Shown here one piece after another: positions 1 through 8,601 of a DNA stretch of 8,773 bases (positions within the stretch are counted from its first letter, which is position 1; each line of letters starts with the position of its first letter). The position numbers and the translations under genes are program-made. The notes under the pieces are model-generated. The model searched no databases. It was given only the letters and a program-made list of their open reading frames with translations, and was not told the DNA's origin. Source of the DNA: Haloferacaceae archaeon PL-Br10_E2g29 (GTDB lineage Archaea; Halobacteriota; Halobacteria; Halobacteriales; Haloferacaceae); the NCBI GenBank assembly GCA_001563965.1, contig LKMS01000056.1, positions 1 to 8,773 on the forward strand, in the 5' to 3' direction.

Positions 1-240
1 CCGTACCCAATCGTACCGCCGTCCAATAAATAAGGCTTCCCTTTCGACCCCTCTATGGCAGTCGGTACCGTTGCTCCCCATAACACCTTTATCCACGGCA
101 AGCGTGCTGTACGGTATCACGCCCTCGGTCGATGAGCCGTCGGCCTCAGACGAAGTTGGCAATCCTTAAATGCCCTCGTCTAGTAACTCGCTGTAGTATC
201 TCGTGATAGTAGCTTCTCCCCACCGCCAGATAACTCACCC
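1..240. other. Non-coding region upstream of the RNA polymerase operon
   Basis: No open frame here looks like a gene on either strand. The region is less GC-rich than the genes and holds several short A/T-rich boxes: AATAAATAAG at 25-34, a CCTTTATCC-like stretch near 87-95, and CTTAAA at 165-170. The last is the best promoter candidate for rpoH and is listed separately. The box at 25-34, read on the minus strand, could serve a divergent gene beyond the left edge, but nothing else supports that. A perfect 8-bp palindrome, CGGTACCG, lies at 63-70. No tRNA, terminator or repeat array was recognised. Confidence 0.7.
165..170 (+). promoter_or_regulatory. Probable TATA box of the rpoH-led operon
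   Basis: CTTAAA at 165-170 fits the T/A-rich box bound by archaeal TBP. It is the TATA-like element nearest the rpoH start on this strand. With the usual spacing of about 27 nt, transcription would begin near 194-195, giving a leader of about 46 nt before the ATG at 241. The leader has many pyrimidines and no GGAGG-type ribosome binding site, so rpoH would be translated from a leadered message without a Shine-Dalgarno sequence. The upstream BRE is not convincing. Position and the lack of a better candidate are the main support. Confidence 0.5.
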
Positions 241-468
241 ATGGTAGATGTCAGCCAACACGAACTTGTCCCAGACCACATGCCCATCGATGGCGACGAA
301 CTCGACGCCGTCCTCGAAGAGTATGGGGTCTCTCGCACCGACCTGCCGAAGATCAAGCGAAACGATCCGGCGCTGCCCGACGGGGCCGAACCGGGCGACG
401 TCCTGAAGATTGTTCGCGAATCTCGCACGGCAGAAACGTCGATCTCCTACCGACTGGTGGTCGAATGA
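241..468 (+). CDS. rpoH: DNA-directed RNA polymerase subunit H
   Basis: This 75-residue protein is the small archaeal polymerase subunit H, homologous to the C-terminal domain of eukaryotic Rpb5. It sits at the jaw of the enzyme near incoming DNA. The recognisable family core includes HELVPDH (residues 7-13), a segment around residues 32-44 with DLPKI and DPALP, then GDVLKIVR (residues 52-59) and the C-terminal YRLVVE. The length is normal for archaeal RpoH. The start is fixed: an in-frame TAA at 184-186 precedes it with no other ATG or GTG between. It leads the operon, and its TGA overlaps the ATG of rpoB'' in an ATGA arrangement, as expected for coupled translation of partner subunits. The protein is acidic, as in halophiles. 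Confidence 0.97.
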   Translation: MVDVSQHELVPDHMPIDGDELDAVLEEYGVSRTDLPKIKRNDPALPDGAEPGDVLKIVRESRTAETSISYRLVVE

Positions 469-2033
469 ACCGACAATCCCGACGCACGATTTCGAGAGAG
501 TACTTTTCGGATTCACGCCTTGCCGAACACCACTTCCGGTCGTTTAACGCGTTTCTCGACCGCGGCATGCAGGAGGTCGTCGACCAGAAGGAAACCATCG
601 AAACCGACATCGGCGACAAGGAGGGCCAAGAGCCCGTTTACGTCGAACTCGGCGATATCCGTATTCTCACGCCGCGCGTGCGAGAGGCCGACGGCAGTGA
701 GGAACTGCTGTTTCCCCAAGAGGCGCGCCTCCGGAACATCACCTACTCCGCGCCGGTGTTCATGGAGATGTCGATCATCCGCGGTGGTGACGAGGAACCC
801 GAACAGGTCGTCGATTCGACCGAAACCAAAGTCGGCCGGATGCCGATTATGGTTGGCTCGAACAAGTGTAACATCACCGGCTTTTCCGACAAGGAACTCA
901 TCGAAATCGGTGAGGATCCCGTCGACCCCGGTGGCTACTTCATCGTCAATGGTTCCGAGCGCGTGCTCATGACGAGCGAGGACCTCGCGCCAAACAAGAT
1001 TCTGGCCGAACACGACACCAAGTACGGCGACGACATTCAGGTCGCCAAAACGTTCAGCCAGCGTCGTGGCTACCGCGCGCTTGTGCTCTGTGAGCGCAAC
1101 CGCGAAGGGCTCCTCGAAGTGAGCTTCCCCTCCGTCTCGGGCAGCGTCGACTTCGTCACGCTCGTTCGCGCACTCGGACTCGAATCCGACCAGGAGATCG
1201 TTCACCGCGTGAGCGACGACCCCGAGATTGTGAAGTTCATGCTCGAAAATCTCGAGGAAGCGAGCGTCCAGACGACCGAGGAGGCGATCGAAACCCTCGG
1301 CAAGCGCGTCGCCAGCGGACAGGGCAAAAACTACCAGCTCAAACGCGCGAACTACGTCATCGACCGCTACCTCCTTCCGCACCTTCACGAGGAGGGCGTT
1401 GAGGACGAAGAGGTTCGGATCAACAAGGCGTACTACCTCTGCCGGATGGCCGAGGCCTGTTTCGAACTGGCGCTCGACCGCCGCGAAGCCGACGACAAGG
1501 ATCACTATGCCAACAAGCGGCTGAAGGTTTCGGGTGATCTGATGACCGATCTGTTCCGCACGGCACTGAACAAACTGGCTCGGGATGTGAAGTACCAACT
1601 CGAACGCGCAAACATGCGAAACCGCAACCTGTCGGTCAGCACGGTCGTCCGCTCGGACGTGCTCACCGAACGGCTCGAACACCCGATTGCGACGGGCAAC
1701 TGGGTCGGTGGCCGTTCGGGCGTGAGCCAGCTGGTCGACCGGACCGACTACATGGGCGTGCTGTCGCACCTTCGCCGACTCCGCTCGCCACTGTCGCGCT
1801 CGCAGCCACACTTCGAGGCGCGGGATCTGCACGCGACCCAGTGGGGTCGCATCTGCCCGTCCGAAACGCCGGAGGGGCCGAACTGTGGGCTGGTGAAAAA
1901 CTTCGCCCAAGCGATGGAGTTGAGCCAGGATATCGAGGATGAACAGGGACTGAAACGAGAGCTGTCATCGATGGGAGTACAGGGGATCCCCGGCATCGAC
2001 GGCGTTGAACGAACCACCCCTGCGGACGACTAA
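465..2033 (+). CDS. rpoB2: DNA-directed RNA polymerase subunit B'' (N-terminal half of beta-like subunit)
   Basis: The 522-residue protein matches the N-terminal half of bacterial beta/Rpb2, encoded separately in many euryarchaea. It forms the protrusion, lobe and fork regions on one side of the DNA cleft. Landmarks in order: [13 protein letters not shown] (residues 65-77), [15 protein letters not shown] (123-137), [13 protein letters not shown] (156-168), [17 protein letters not shown] (344-360), and the fork-region signature around [20 protein letters not shown] (456-475). The protein ends about 45 residues after that signature, the usual euryarchaeal split point. The ATG overlaps the rpoH stop; GGTGG at 456-460 could be a weak ribosome binding site. 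The stop TAA is two bases before the B' start, so the two halves should be made in step. No frameshift or intein is visible. Identification is secure. Confidence 0.98.
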   Translation: MNRQSRRTISREYFSDSRLAEHHFRSFNAFLDRGMQEVVDQKETIETDIGDKEGQEPVYVELGDIRILTPRVREADGSEELLFPQEARLRNITYSAPVFMEMSIIRGGDEEPEQVVDSTETKVGRMPIMVGSNKCNITGFSDKELIEIGEDPVDPGGYFIVNGSERVLMTSEDLAPNKILAEHDTKYGDDIQVAKTFSQRRGYRALVLCERNREGLLEVSFPSVSGSVDFVTLVRALGLESDQEIVHRVSDDPEIVKFMLENLEEASVQTTEEAIETLGKRVASGQGKNYQLKRANYVIDRYLLPHLHEEGVEDEEVRINKAYYLCRMAEACFELALDRREADDKDHYANKRLKVSGDLMTDLFRTALNKLARDVKYQLERANMRNRNLSVSTVVRSDVLTERLEHPIATGNWVGGRSGVSQLVDRTDYMGVLSHLRRLRSPLSRSQPHFEARDLHATQWGRICPSETPEGPNCGLVKNFAQAMELSQDIEDEQGLKRELSSMGVQGIPGIDGVERTTPADD

Positions 2034-2035
2034 CA

Positions 2036-3862
2036 ATGGCGCAGGCACGAGAAGCAAAAGTATACGTCAACGGAAGTCTGGTTGGAACCCACCCGGACCC
2101 AGAACAGCTCGCCGAACAGGTACGTGAAGCCCGTCGCCGCGGCGACGTGAGCGACATGGTCAACGTCTCGGTTCGCGGCCGAACTCAGGAGGTCATTATC
2201 AACGCAGATGCGGGTCGCGCCCGCCGACCGCTGATCGTCGTCGAAAACGGCGAACCGTTACTCGGCGACGACGAAATCGTCGCCGTCGACGAGGGAGACC
2301 TCGAATTTGAGGACCTCGTTACTCGCGGCTACATCGAGTTTATCGACGCCGAAGAGGAAGAGGACGTGTTGATTGCGGTCGACGAGGACGACCTCACCGA
2401 CGACCACACCCATCTCGAAATTGATCCCTCGCTGATTTTCGGCATTGGTGCGGGCATGATTCCGTACCCCGAGCACAACGCCAGCCCCCGGATTACGATG
2501 GGCGCCGGCATGATGAAACAGTCGCTTGGGCTGCCGTCGGCGAACTACCGGATTCGCCCCGACACCCGCCAACACCTGCTACACTACCCACAGCTGTCGA
2601 TGGTGAAAACCCAGACGACAGAGCAGATCAACTACGACGAGCGCCCCGCCGCGCAGAACTTCGTTGTTGCAGTCATGAGCTACGAGGGCTTCAACATCGA
2701 GGACGCGCTCGTCATGAACAAGGGCTCGGTCGAACGCGCGCTCATGCGCTCGCACTTCTTCCGAACCTACGAGGGCGAAGAACGACGGTATCCCGGCGGT
2801 CAGGAAGACCGCTTCGAGATTCCGTCCCAAGATGTCCGTGGTGCACGCGGTGAGGATGCATACACCCATCTCGACGAGGACGGCCTCGTCAACCCCGAAA
2901 CCGTCGTCGACGAGAACTCCGTGCTCTTGGGCAAAACCAGCCCACCACGGTTCCTCGAAGAACCCGACGATATGGGCGGACTCAGCCCACAGAAACGGCG
3001 CGAAACGTCGGTGACGATGCGGTCGGGCGAGGACGGCGTCGTCGACACGGTCACGCTGATGGAAGGCGAGGACGGCTCGAAGCTCTCGAAAGTCAAGGTT
3101 CGCGACGAGCGCGTTCCTGAACTCGGAGACAAGTTCGCCTCACGACACGGCCAGAAAGGCGTCGTCGGCCACTTGGCTCCCCAAGAGGATATGCCGTTCA
3201 CCGAGGAAGGGATTGTGCCCGACCTCGTGTTGAATCCACACGCATTGCCCTCGCGGATGACGGTCGGCCACGTGCTCGAAATGCTCGGCGGCAAAGTCGG
3301 TGCACTCGAAGGTCGGCGTGTCGACGGCACGCCGTTCCAGGGCGAAAACGAGGCCGAACTCCGGTCGGCACTCGAAGACCACGGCTTTCAGTCCTCCGGT
3401 AAGGAGGTCATGTATTCGGGTGTGACCGGCGAGAAAATCGAGGCCAACATCTTCGTGGGAACGATTTTCTACCACAAACTCTACCACATGGTCTCGAACA
3501 AACTGCACGCCCGCTCGCGCGGCCCCGTGCAGGTGCTGACCCGCCAGCCAACCGAAGGTCGTGCCCGCGAGGGTGGCCTTCGTGTCGGTGAAATGGAGCG
3601 AGACACCATTATCGGCCACGGGGCCGCGATGGTGCTCAACGAACGCCTGCTCGACTCGTCGGACAAGGAAACGGTTCACGTCTCGGCCGATACGGGCATG
3701 ATTGCGGTCAAAGACCGCACCCAACGGCGGGTGTACGACCCCGCAACCGGCAGCGAAGACAACATCCACGAAATCGACGTGAGTTACGCGTTCAAACTCC
3801 TGCTCGACGAAATGATGGCGCTCGGCATTCGACCAACGCTCGAACTTGAGGACGCGGTCTGA
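2036..3862 (+). CDS. rpoB1: DNA-directed RNA polymerase subunit B' (C-terminal half of beta-like subunit)
   Basis: The 608-residue protein is the C-terminal half of the beta/Rpb2-type subunit, providing the external domains, hybrid-binding wall and anchor that pair with B''. Landmarks: [17 protein letters not shown] (residues 215-231); [15 protein letters not shown] (364-378), whose lysines belong to the nucleotide-contacting segment of the family; [20 protein letters not shown] (401-420); and [18 protein letters not shown] (504-521) before the C-terminal clamp part. Oddity: the whole protein has no cysteine. The C-terminal zinc site usual in archaeal B' is replaced by [10 protein letters not shown] (549-558) and [10 protein letters not shown] (566-575). 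An acidic stretch covers residues 104-124. The start lies two bases after the B'' stop with no Shine-Dalgarno sequence, suggesting reinitiation. Length and frame are intact. Confidence 0.98.
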   Translation: MAQAREAKVYVNGSLVGTHPDPEQLAEQVREARRRGDVSDMVNVSVRGRTQEVIINADAGRARRPLIVVENGEPLLGDDEIVAVDEGDLEFEDLVTRGYIEFIDAEEEEDVLIAVDEDDLTDDHTHLEIDPSLIFGIGAGMIPYPEHNASPRITMGAGMMKQSLGLPSANYRIRPDTRQHLLHYPQLSMVKTQTTEQINYDERPAAQNFVVAVMSYEGFNIEDALVMNKGSVERALMRSHFFRTYEGEERRYPGGQEDRFEIPSQDVRGARGEDAYTHLDEDGLVNPETVVDENSVLLGKTSPPRFLEEPDDMGGLSPQKRRETSVTMRSGEDGVVDTVTLMEGEDGSKLSKVKVRDERVPELGDKFASRHGQKGVVGHLAPQEDMPFTEEGIVPDLVLNPHALPSRMTVGHVLEMLGGKVGALEGRRVDGTPFQGENEAELRSALEDHGFQSSGKEVMYSGVTGEKIEANIFVGTIFYHKLYHMVSNKLHARSRGPVQVLTRQPTEGRAREGGLRVGEMERDTIIGHGAAMVLNERLLDSSDKETVHVSADTGMIAVKDRTQRRVYDPATGSEDNIHEIDVSYAFKLLLDEMMALGIRPTLELEDAV

Positions 3863-3866
3863 GGGG
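3861..3866 (+). promoter_or_regulatory. Possible ribosome binding site for rpoA'
   Basis: GAGGGG overlaps the stop codon of rpoB' and sits 7 nt before the ATG at 3874. GAGG pairs with the CCUC at the end of archaeal 16S rRNA, though the match is shorter than that before rpoA''. It supports ATG 3874 as the start. Confidence 0.5.
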
Positions 3867-3873
3867 AACACAC

Positions 3874-6792
3874 ATGTCAATGCAATCACCAAAACAGCTC
3901 GGCGGGATCCGGTTCGGACTCATGGATCCCGAGACGTATCGCGACCTCTCGGCGACGAAAGTAATCACCGCCGACACCTACGACGATGACGGCTATCCGA
4001 TCGACATGGGGCTGATGGATCCCCGACTCGGCGTGATCGACCCTGGCCTCGAGTGTCGCACATGCGGACAACACTCCGGTTCGTGCCCCGGCCACTTTGG
4101 CCACATCGAACTGGCTGCCCCCGTTATTCACGTCGGCTTTACGACGCTCATCCGCCGACTGCTTCGGGCAACGTGTCGCGAGTGTGGACGACTCACCCTC
4201 ACCGAGGACAAGATGGCGTACTTCCGCGAGCAACTGAAAGAGGCCAGAGAACTCGGCAAGGATCCCGACACCGTGCTCAAAGCCGCGGTTCGTGAGGCCC
4301 GCAAATCGAAAACCTGTCCGCACTGTGGCGAGCCACAGGCTGACATCAAACACGAAAAGCCAACCACCTATTACGAGGTGCAAAACGTGCTGTCGGGCGA
4401 CTACTCCGAACTCATCGCCTCGGCGATGCAGCCCGACCCCGACGATGAGGACGACGAGGGCATGAGCCCGCAGGCGCTGGCAGACGAGACGGGCATTTCG
4501 CTCGACCGAATCAACCAGATTCTCGGCGGCGAGTTTCGTCCCCGTAAAGAGGGTCGCATTGCGCTAGAAAAGGCGCTCGACATCGACCTCACCGAGGAGG
4601 ACATGAACAAACTCATGCCCTCGGATATTCGCGACTGGTTCGAGGACATCCCCAGCGAGGATATCGAGGTGCTCGGCATCGACGCCGAACACTCACGGCC
4701 CGAGTGGATGATCATGACCGTGTTGCCAGTGCCGCCGGTGACGGCTCGACCATCGATCACGCTCGACAACGGCCAGCGCTCTGAGGACGACCTCACGCAC
4801 AAACTGGTCGACATCATCCGCATCAACCAGCGGTTCATGGAGAACCGCGAGGCGGGCGCACCACAGCTGATTATCGAGGACCTCTGGGAACTCCTGCAGT
4901 ACCACGTCACGACGTTTGTCGACAACGAGATTTCGGGGACGCCGCCGGCGCGACACCGCTCTGGCCGACCGCTCAAAACGCTCAGCCAGCGACTCAAAGG
5001 CAAGGAAGGTCGTTTCCGCGGCTCGCTGTCGGGAAAACGCGTCAACTTCTCGGCGCGAACCGTCATCAGCCCGGACCCAACGCTCTCGCTCAACGAGGTC
5101 GGCGTTCCCGACCGGGTTGCCAGCGAGATGACGATCACGATCAACGTCACCGACCGAACCATTGAGGAGGCCCGGCAGTACGTCGCCAACGGCCCCGAGA
5201 CACACCCCGGTGCCAACTACGTCAAACGGCCTGACGGCCGCCGGCTGAAAGTCACCGAAAAGAACTGTGAGGAGCTTGCGACGAAAATCGATGCCGGCTG
5301 GGAGGTCAACCGACACCTCATCGACGGCGACATCGTGATCTTCAACCGCCAGCCGTCGCTGCACCGAATGAGTATTATGGCCCACGAAGTCGTCGTGATG
5401 CCGTACAAAACGTTCCGGCTCAACACAGTTGTCTGTCCGCCGTACAACGCCGACTTCGACGGCGACGAGATGAACCTCCACGCCCTGCAGACCGAAGAGT
5501 CACGGGCGGAAGCCCGCGTGCTCATGCGGGTTCAAGAACAGATCCTGAGTCCGCGCTTTGGCGAGAACATTATCGGTGCGATTCAGGATCACATCTCAGG
5601 AACCTACCTGCTGACCCACGAGAATCCACAGTTCACCGAGACGCAGGCGCTCGACCTGCTGCGTGCAACCCGCGTTGACGAACTGCCTGACCCGGATGGC
5701 GAGGACGAAATGGGTCTGTACTGGACCGGTCGAACCGTCTTTTCGTTGCTCCTCCCTGACGGACTACATCTCGAATTCACGTCGTCAACGGGTGATACCG
5801 TGCGCATCGAGGACGGAACGCTCACGTCGGGAACGATCGACGAAGATGCCGTCGGCGCGTTCGGCGGCGAAATCGTCGACACGCTCGTCAAGGAGTACTC
5901 CGAGACGCGGGCGCGCATCTTCATCAACGAGATTGCGTCGCTCGCGATGCGCGCGATCATGCACTTCGGCTTCTCGATCGGCATCGACGACGAGTCGATT
6001 CCACCCGCGGCCGACGAACAGGTCGACGAGGCGATCGCCAACGCCTACGACCGCATCGCGGAGCTGATCGCGACCTACGAGGCCGGCGATCTCGAATCGC
6101 TGCCCGGCCGGACGGTCGACGAGACGCTCGAAATGAAGATTATGCAGACGCTCGGCAAGGCGCGTGACTCCGCCGGCGAGATCGCCGAGGATCACTTCAC
6201 CGACGACAACCCGGCAGTCATCATGGCCCGATCGGGTGCGCGTGGATCGATGCTCAATCTGACTCAGATGGCCGGCTGTGTCGGCCAGCAGGCAGTCAGA
6301 GGCGAGCGGATCAACCGTGGCTACGAGGATCGCACGCTTGCGCACTACGAACAGGGCGATCTGTCGGCCGAGGCCCACGGCTTCGTCGAAAACTCCTACC
6401 GTGGCGGGCTGACGCCGCGGGAGTTCTTTTTCCACGCCATGGGTGGCCGCGAAGGGCTGGTCGATACGGCCGTCCGAACCTCGAAGTCCGGCTACCTGCA
6501 GCGCCGGCTGATCAACGCGCTGTCGGAGCTCGAAGTGCAGTACGACGGCACCGTCCGGGACACCTCGGATACGATCGTCCAGTTCGAGTTCGGCGAGGAC
6601 GGCACCTCGCCGGTTCGCGTCTCCTCGAACGAGGAGTTCGACATCGACGTCGAAGGCATCACCGAACGCATTGTCGACGCCGAGTTCGACAGCGAAGCAG
6701 AAAAACAGGCTTTCCTCAGTCGGACCGAGCCACCGACGAACCTCTCGGAGCATGCGGCGACCGGCTACGAGGAGGTGGAATCCGATGACTGA
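3874..6792 (+). CDS. rpoA1: DNA-directed RNA polymerase subunit A' (N-terminal, catalytic part of beta'-like subunit)
   Basis: This 972-residue subunit holds the polymerase active site. The N-terminal clamp has one zinc site from C61, C64, C71 and H74 and a second from C101, C104, C148 and C151. Residues about 185-247 are an insertion with a helix-turn-helix look, listed separately. The lid/rudder and switch region follows at about 360-402. The catalytic loop NADFDGDEM is at 525-533, where D527, D529 and D531 bind magnesium. The bridge helix lies around 779-810 ([15 protein letters not shown]) and the trigger loop around 845-880 ([20 protein letters not shown]). The protein ends soon after, the archaeal A'/A'' split. 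The reading frame is whole, with no intein at the catalytic loop. The last 8 nt overlap rpoA''. Acidic loops fit a halophile. Confidence 0.98.
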   Translation: MSMQSPKQLGGIRFGLMDPETYRDLSATKVITADTYDDDGYPIDMGLMDPRLGVIDPGLECRTCGQHSGSCPGHFGHIELAAPVIHVGFTTLIRRLLRATCRECGRLTLTEDKMAYFREQLKEARELGKDPDTVLKAAVREARKSKTCPHCGEPQADIKHEKPTTYYEVQNVLSGDYSELIASAMQPDPDDEDDEGMSPQALADETGISLDRINQILGGEFRPRKEGRIALEKALDIDLTEEDMNKLMPSDIRDWFEDIPSEDIEVLGIDAEHSRPEWMIMTVLPVPPVTARPSITLDNGQRSEDDLTHKLVDIIRINQRFMENREAGAPQLIIEDLWELLQYHVTTFVDNEISGTPPARHRSGRPLKTLSQRLKGKEGRFRGSLSGKRVNFSARTVISPDPTLSLNEVGVPDRVASEMTITINVTDRTIEEARQYVANGPETHPGANYVKRPDGRRLKVTEKNCEELATKIDAGWEVNRHLIDGDIVIFNRQPSLHRMSIMAHEVVVMPYKTFRLNTVVCPPYNADFDGDEMNLHALQTEESRAEARVLMRVQEQILSPRFGENIIGAIQDHISGTYLLTHENPQFTETQALDLLRATRVDELPDPDGEDEMGLYWTGRTVFSLLLPDGLHLEFTSSTGDTVRIEDGTLTSGTIDEDAVGAFGGEIVDTLVKEYSETRARIFINEIASLAMRAIMHFGFSIGIDDESIPPAADEQVDEAIANAYDRIAELIATYEAGDLESLPGRTVDETLEMKIMQTLGKARDSAGEIAEDHFTDDNPAVIMARSGARGSMLNLTQMAGCVGQQAVRGERINRGYEDRTLAHYEQGDLSAEAHGFVENSYRGGLTPREFFFHAMGGREGLVDTAVRTSKSGYLQRRLINALSELEVQYDGTVRDTSDTIVQFEFGEDGTSPVRVSSNEEFDIDVEGITERIVDAEFDSEAEKQAFLSRTEPPTNLSEHAATGYEEVESDD
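4426..4614 (+). other. Insertion in RpoA' clamp region: acidic linker plus Cro/C1-like helix-turn-helix segment
   Basis: Residues about 185-247 of A' lie between the second zinc site and the conserved [14 protein letters not shown] segment. In many other archaea these are close together. The insertion opens with an acidic run (DPDDEDDEG, residues 188-196). It continues with [20 protein letters not shown] (198-217), then GG, a basic FRPRKEGR (221-228) and LEKALDIDL (231-239). This spacing resembles Cro/C1-type helix-turn-helix domains: helix, turn at the GIS, recognition helix ending in a Gly, then a P-containing loop and another helix. From memory, related haloarchaeal A' subunits have a comparable segment, so it is probably lineage-wide rather than unique. 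DNA binding is inferred only from the pattern. Confidence 0.55.
6771..6777 (+). promoter_or_regulatory. Shine-Dalgarno sequence that sets the rpoA'' start
   Basis: GGAGGTG lies inside the last codons of rpoA', 7 nt before the ATG at 6785. It is the strongest ribosome binding site in the window. It decides the start of rpoA'': the same frame is open further upstream, to an ATG at 6671, but that stretch has no family similarity. Confidence 0.85.
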
Positions 6793-7993
6793 GTACGCGC
6801 ACGTCACTGACGACATCGAGGCGCTCGTCGAGGATACGACGCTGCCCCGACGACTCAAAGATCGCATCTACGATACCATTGAGGCCCGAGATGGCGTGAC
6901 GACCGAGCAGGCCGCAGAAATCGCGCAGGCGGTCGAATCGCAGTACGTCGACACCCGTGTCGACCCGCTCGAACCCGTCGGGACGGTTTCGGCCCAATCG
7001 ATCGGTGAGCCCGGCACACAGATGACGATGAACACGTTCCACTACGCGGGGGTCGCCGAAATCGACGTGACCCAGGGGCTGCCCCGACTCATCGAGCTGG
7101 TCGACGCGCGAAAAACGCCGGACACGCCGATGATGACGGTGTATCTCGAAGACGAGTACGCCACCGACCGCGAGAAAGCCCACGAGGTCGTCTGGGCGCT
7201 CGAAGCGACGAAAATCCTCGCCCTTGGCGACGTCTCGACCAACGTTGCCGACATGATCGTCCGCATCGATCTCAACGAGGAGACGCTGTTGGAACGCTGG
7301 CCGACTGTCGATTCAGCCGACCTTGTTGCCGGCGAAATCGCCGACACGATCGAGGACGCACTCGGTGTCGACACCCGCCAGCAGGGGCTGGCCATCGAGT
7401 TCGGTCCGAGCGAGCCGAGCTACCGCGAGCTGCTCCAGCTGGTCGAACAGTTGCGCGACATCGTGTTCAAGGGAATCGAGGACATCAGCCGGGTCGTCAT
7501 CCGCAAGGAGGAGACCGAAGCGGGCGATGAGTTCGTGCTGTACACCGAGGGGTCGGCCTTTGGCGACGTGCTCCACATTGAGGGCGTCGACGCCAGCCGA
7601 TCGACCTGTAACAACATCCACGAAATCCGGTCCGAACTCGGCATCGAGGCCGCTCGCGAGGCGATCATCAACGAGACGACCGACACGTTGCGTGAGCAGG
7701 GTCTCGACGACGTGAACGTTCGGCACCTGATGCTCGTTGCTGACATCATGACCAACGAGGGAACGATCGAATCGATCGGTCGCCACGGCATTTCGGGCTC
7801 GAAGGATTCGGTGCTCGCCCGCGCCGCGTTCGAGGTCACCGTCAATCACCTGCTTGCGGCGGCCATTCACGGCGAGAGCGACGATCTCAACGGCATCATT
7901 GAGAACGTTATCGTCGGCAAGCCCGTCTCGATCGGAACCGGCGACGTGAAACTCCGGATGGGGTCGATCGACGCAGCGCCCGTCGACGACTGA
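6785..7993 (+). CDS. rpoA2: DNA-directed RNA polymerase subunit A'' (C-terminal part of beta'-like subunit)
   Basis: The 402-residue protein completes the beta'/Rpb1-type subunit, contributing cleft, jaw and C-terminal clamp/switch parts. After an N-terminal stretch of about 60 residues comes the strongly conserved block [20 protein letters not shown] (residues 63-82), then [20 protein letters not shown] (86-105). The C-terminal part has [18 protein letters not shown] (333-350) and [18 protein letters not shown] (371-388), both typical of A''. The start at 6785 is chosen for the Shine-Dalgarno match 7 nt upstream and the family-like N-terminus. It lies in the +1 frame relative to A' and overlaps it by 8 nt, so the two halves are translationally linked. 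There is no intein in the EPGTQM block, a plausible insertion point. The single cysteine is C275. Confidence 0.98.
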   Translation: MTEYAHVTDDIEALVEDTTLPRRLKDRIYDTIEARDGVTTEQAAEIAQAVESQYVDTRVDPLEPVGTVSAQSIGEPGTQMTMNTFHYAGVAEIDVTQGLPRLIELVDARKTPDTPMMTVYLEDEYATDREKAHEVVWALEATKILALGDVSTNVADMIVRIDLNEETLLERWPTVDSADLVAGEIADTIEDALGVDTRQQGLAIEFGPSEPSYRELLQLVEQLRDIVFKGIEDISRVVIRKEETEAGDEFVLYTEGSAFGDVLHIEGVDASRSTCNNIHEIRSELGIEAAREAIINETTDTLREQGLDDVNVRHLMLVADIMTNEGTIESIGRHGISGSKDSVLARAAFEVTVNHLLAAAIHGESDDLNGIIENVIVGKPVSIGTGDVKLRMGSIDAAPVDD

Positions 7994-7995
7994 GT

Positions 7996-8415
7996 ATGAC
8001 GGTCACGCTTTCGGATGCGGCGCGGCGGTTTATCGGTCTGTTCGACGAAGAGACCGAAATCGTCCCGACGGACTGTCTCATCGAGGACGACCGCCTTGTG
8101 TTCCTGATTCCGCCCGGCGAGATGGCCGACGCCATCGGCCCCGGCGGGCGGACGGTCAAACGGGTCGAACGAACACTCGGCCGACAGATCGAGCTGGTCG
8201 AGGACGCCGACACCCCCGAAGCGTTCGTCGCAAACGCGCTCGCCCCGGCGGTCGTCCGTGGTGTGACCATCTCCGAACAGGGCGACCGGGTTGCCTACGT
8301 GGAGGTCGTCGCCGAAGACCGTGGGGTTGCAATCGGGGCCGACGGTCGCCACATCGACGTGGCGCGAACGTTGGCCGAGCGCCACCACGGAATCGACGAC
8401 ATTCAACTGTCGTGA
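7996..8415 (+). CDS. nusA: NusA-like KH-domain transcription factor, archaeal type
   Basis: This 139-residue protein matches the short archaeal NusA, which keeps the two KH RNA-binding domains but lacks the bacterial polymerase-binding N-terminal domain and the S1 domain. KH1 carries AIGPGGRTVKRVE (residues 46-58), with the GPGG loop at 48-51. KH2 carries VAIGADGRHIDVARTLAE (111-128), with GADG at 114-117 as its GxxG loop. EDADTPEAFVANALAPA (69-85) links them. Both loops look intact, so RNA binding is expected. The gene starts 2 nt after rpoA'' stops and has no Shine-Dalgarno sequence, suggesting translation by reinitiation. In archaea nusA normally sits here, between the polymerase genes and rps12. 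Its precise role in archaeal elongation or termination is less settled than in bacteria. Confidence 0.95.
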   Translation: MTVTLSDAARRFIGLFDEETEIVPTDCLIEDDRLVFLIPPGEMADAIGPGGRTVKRVERTLGRQIELVEDADTPEAFVANALAPAVVRGVTISEQGDRVAYVEVVAEDRGVAIGADGRHIDVARTLAERHHGIDDIQLS

Positions 8416-8489
8416 GGCCATGGCGACTGCGTTGTCACCGCGTTTCTGGGCGTTTCGGTTCCTCCGCGTCGCTCTCGGTCGGTCTCCTG

Positions 8490-8502
8490 TGTTTGTCAAA
8501 CA
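8490..8502. repeat. Perfect short inverted repeat between nusA and rps12
   Basis: TGTTTG, one central T, then CAAACA: two perfect 6-nt arms. The single-base centre is too tight for a stable RNA hairpin at full length, so a site for a dimeric DNA-binding regulator is more plausible than a terminator. It lies about 70 nt upstream of the rps12 TATA box. Chance occurrence is possible. Confidence 0.4.
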
Positions 8503-8557
8503 GTCTCAGATCCGATTAGCGACCCCTAAGAAGCGCTCTGCGGCCGTTTCGCTGGAG

Positions 8558-8576
8558 GGAAAAAGGGAGGCTTAAG
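8558..8576 (+). promoter_or_regulatory. Probable promoter of rps12 (BRE and TATA box), leaderless start
   Basis: CTTAAG at 8571-8576 is preceded by a purine-rich stretch (GGGAAAAAGGGAGG, 8557-8570) that suits the archaeal TFB recognition element. The centre of the box is 28 nt before the A of the rps12 ATG at 8602. Archaeal transcription starts about 25-30 nt below the TATA centre, so the message should begin at or within a few bases of the start codon. The bases just before the ATG (AGGCAATAC) show no usable Shine-Dalgarno sequence, which agrees with a leaderless mRNA. Confidence 0.65.
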
Positions 8577-8601
8577 TAGCCACGTCGGGAACAGGCAATA
8601 C

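Noticed and set aside
1..115. Four GTAC tetranucleotides (3, 13, 65, 109), including the palindrome CGGTACCG at 63-70
   Set aside because: GTAC is also frequent in the coding part because Tyr codons follow G. Apart from the first pair, the spacing is irregular, and there is no longer shared motif. I cannot support an operator array.
513..1910. 465-codon open frame on the minus strand opposite rpoB''
   Set aside because: It lies wholly opposite a highly conserved gene and its product resembles no known family to me. Long antisense frames are expected in GC-rich genes with biased third positions. The same holds for minus-strand frames at 3140-3892, 4401-5216, 4693-5481 and 5785-6867.
5446..5472. 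Possible intein at the catalytic NADFDGDEM loop of A', or at the EPGTQM block of A''
   Set aside because: Archaeal polymerase genes can carry inteins, so I checked. Both blocks are uninterrupted, and all subunits have normal lengths and continuous family similarity.
6671..6784. Upstream extension of rpoA'' to an earlier in-frame ATG
   Set aside because: The extra 38 residues are Ser/Arg/Pro-rich and basic, typical of an out-of-frame reading of rpoA'. The start at 6785 has a strong Shine-Dalgarno site and a family-like N-terminus.
8420..8575. 51-codon + strand frame starting 4 nt after the nusA stop and filling most of the nusA-rps12 gap
   Set aside because: The product is very basic with few acidic residues, unlike haloarchaeal proteins apart from some ribosomal ones. 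It matches no family I know and its end runs into the rps12 TATA box. It is most likely chance; ribosome profiling or conservation in relatives would change this view.
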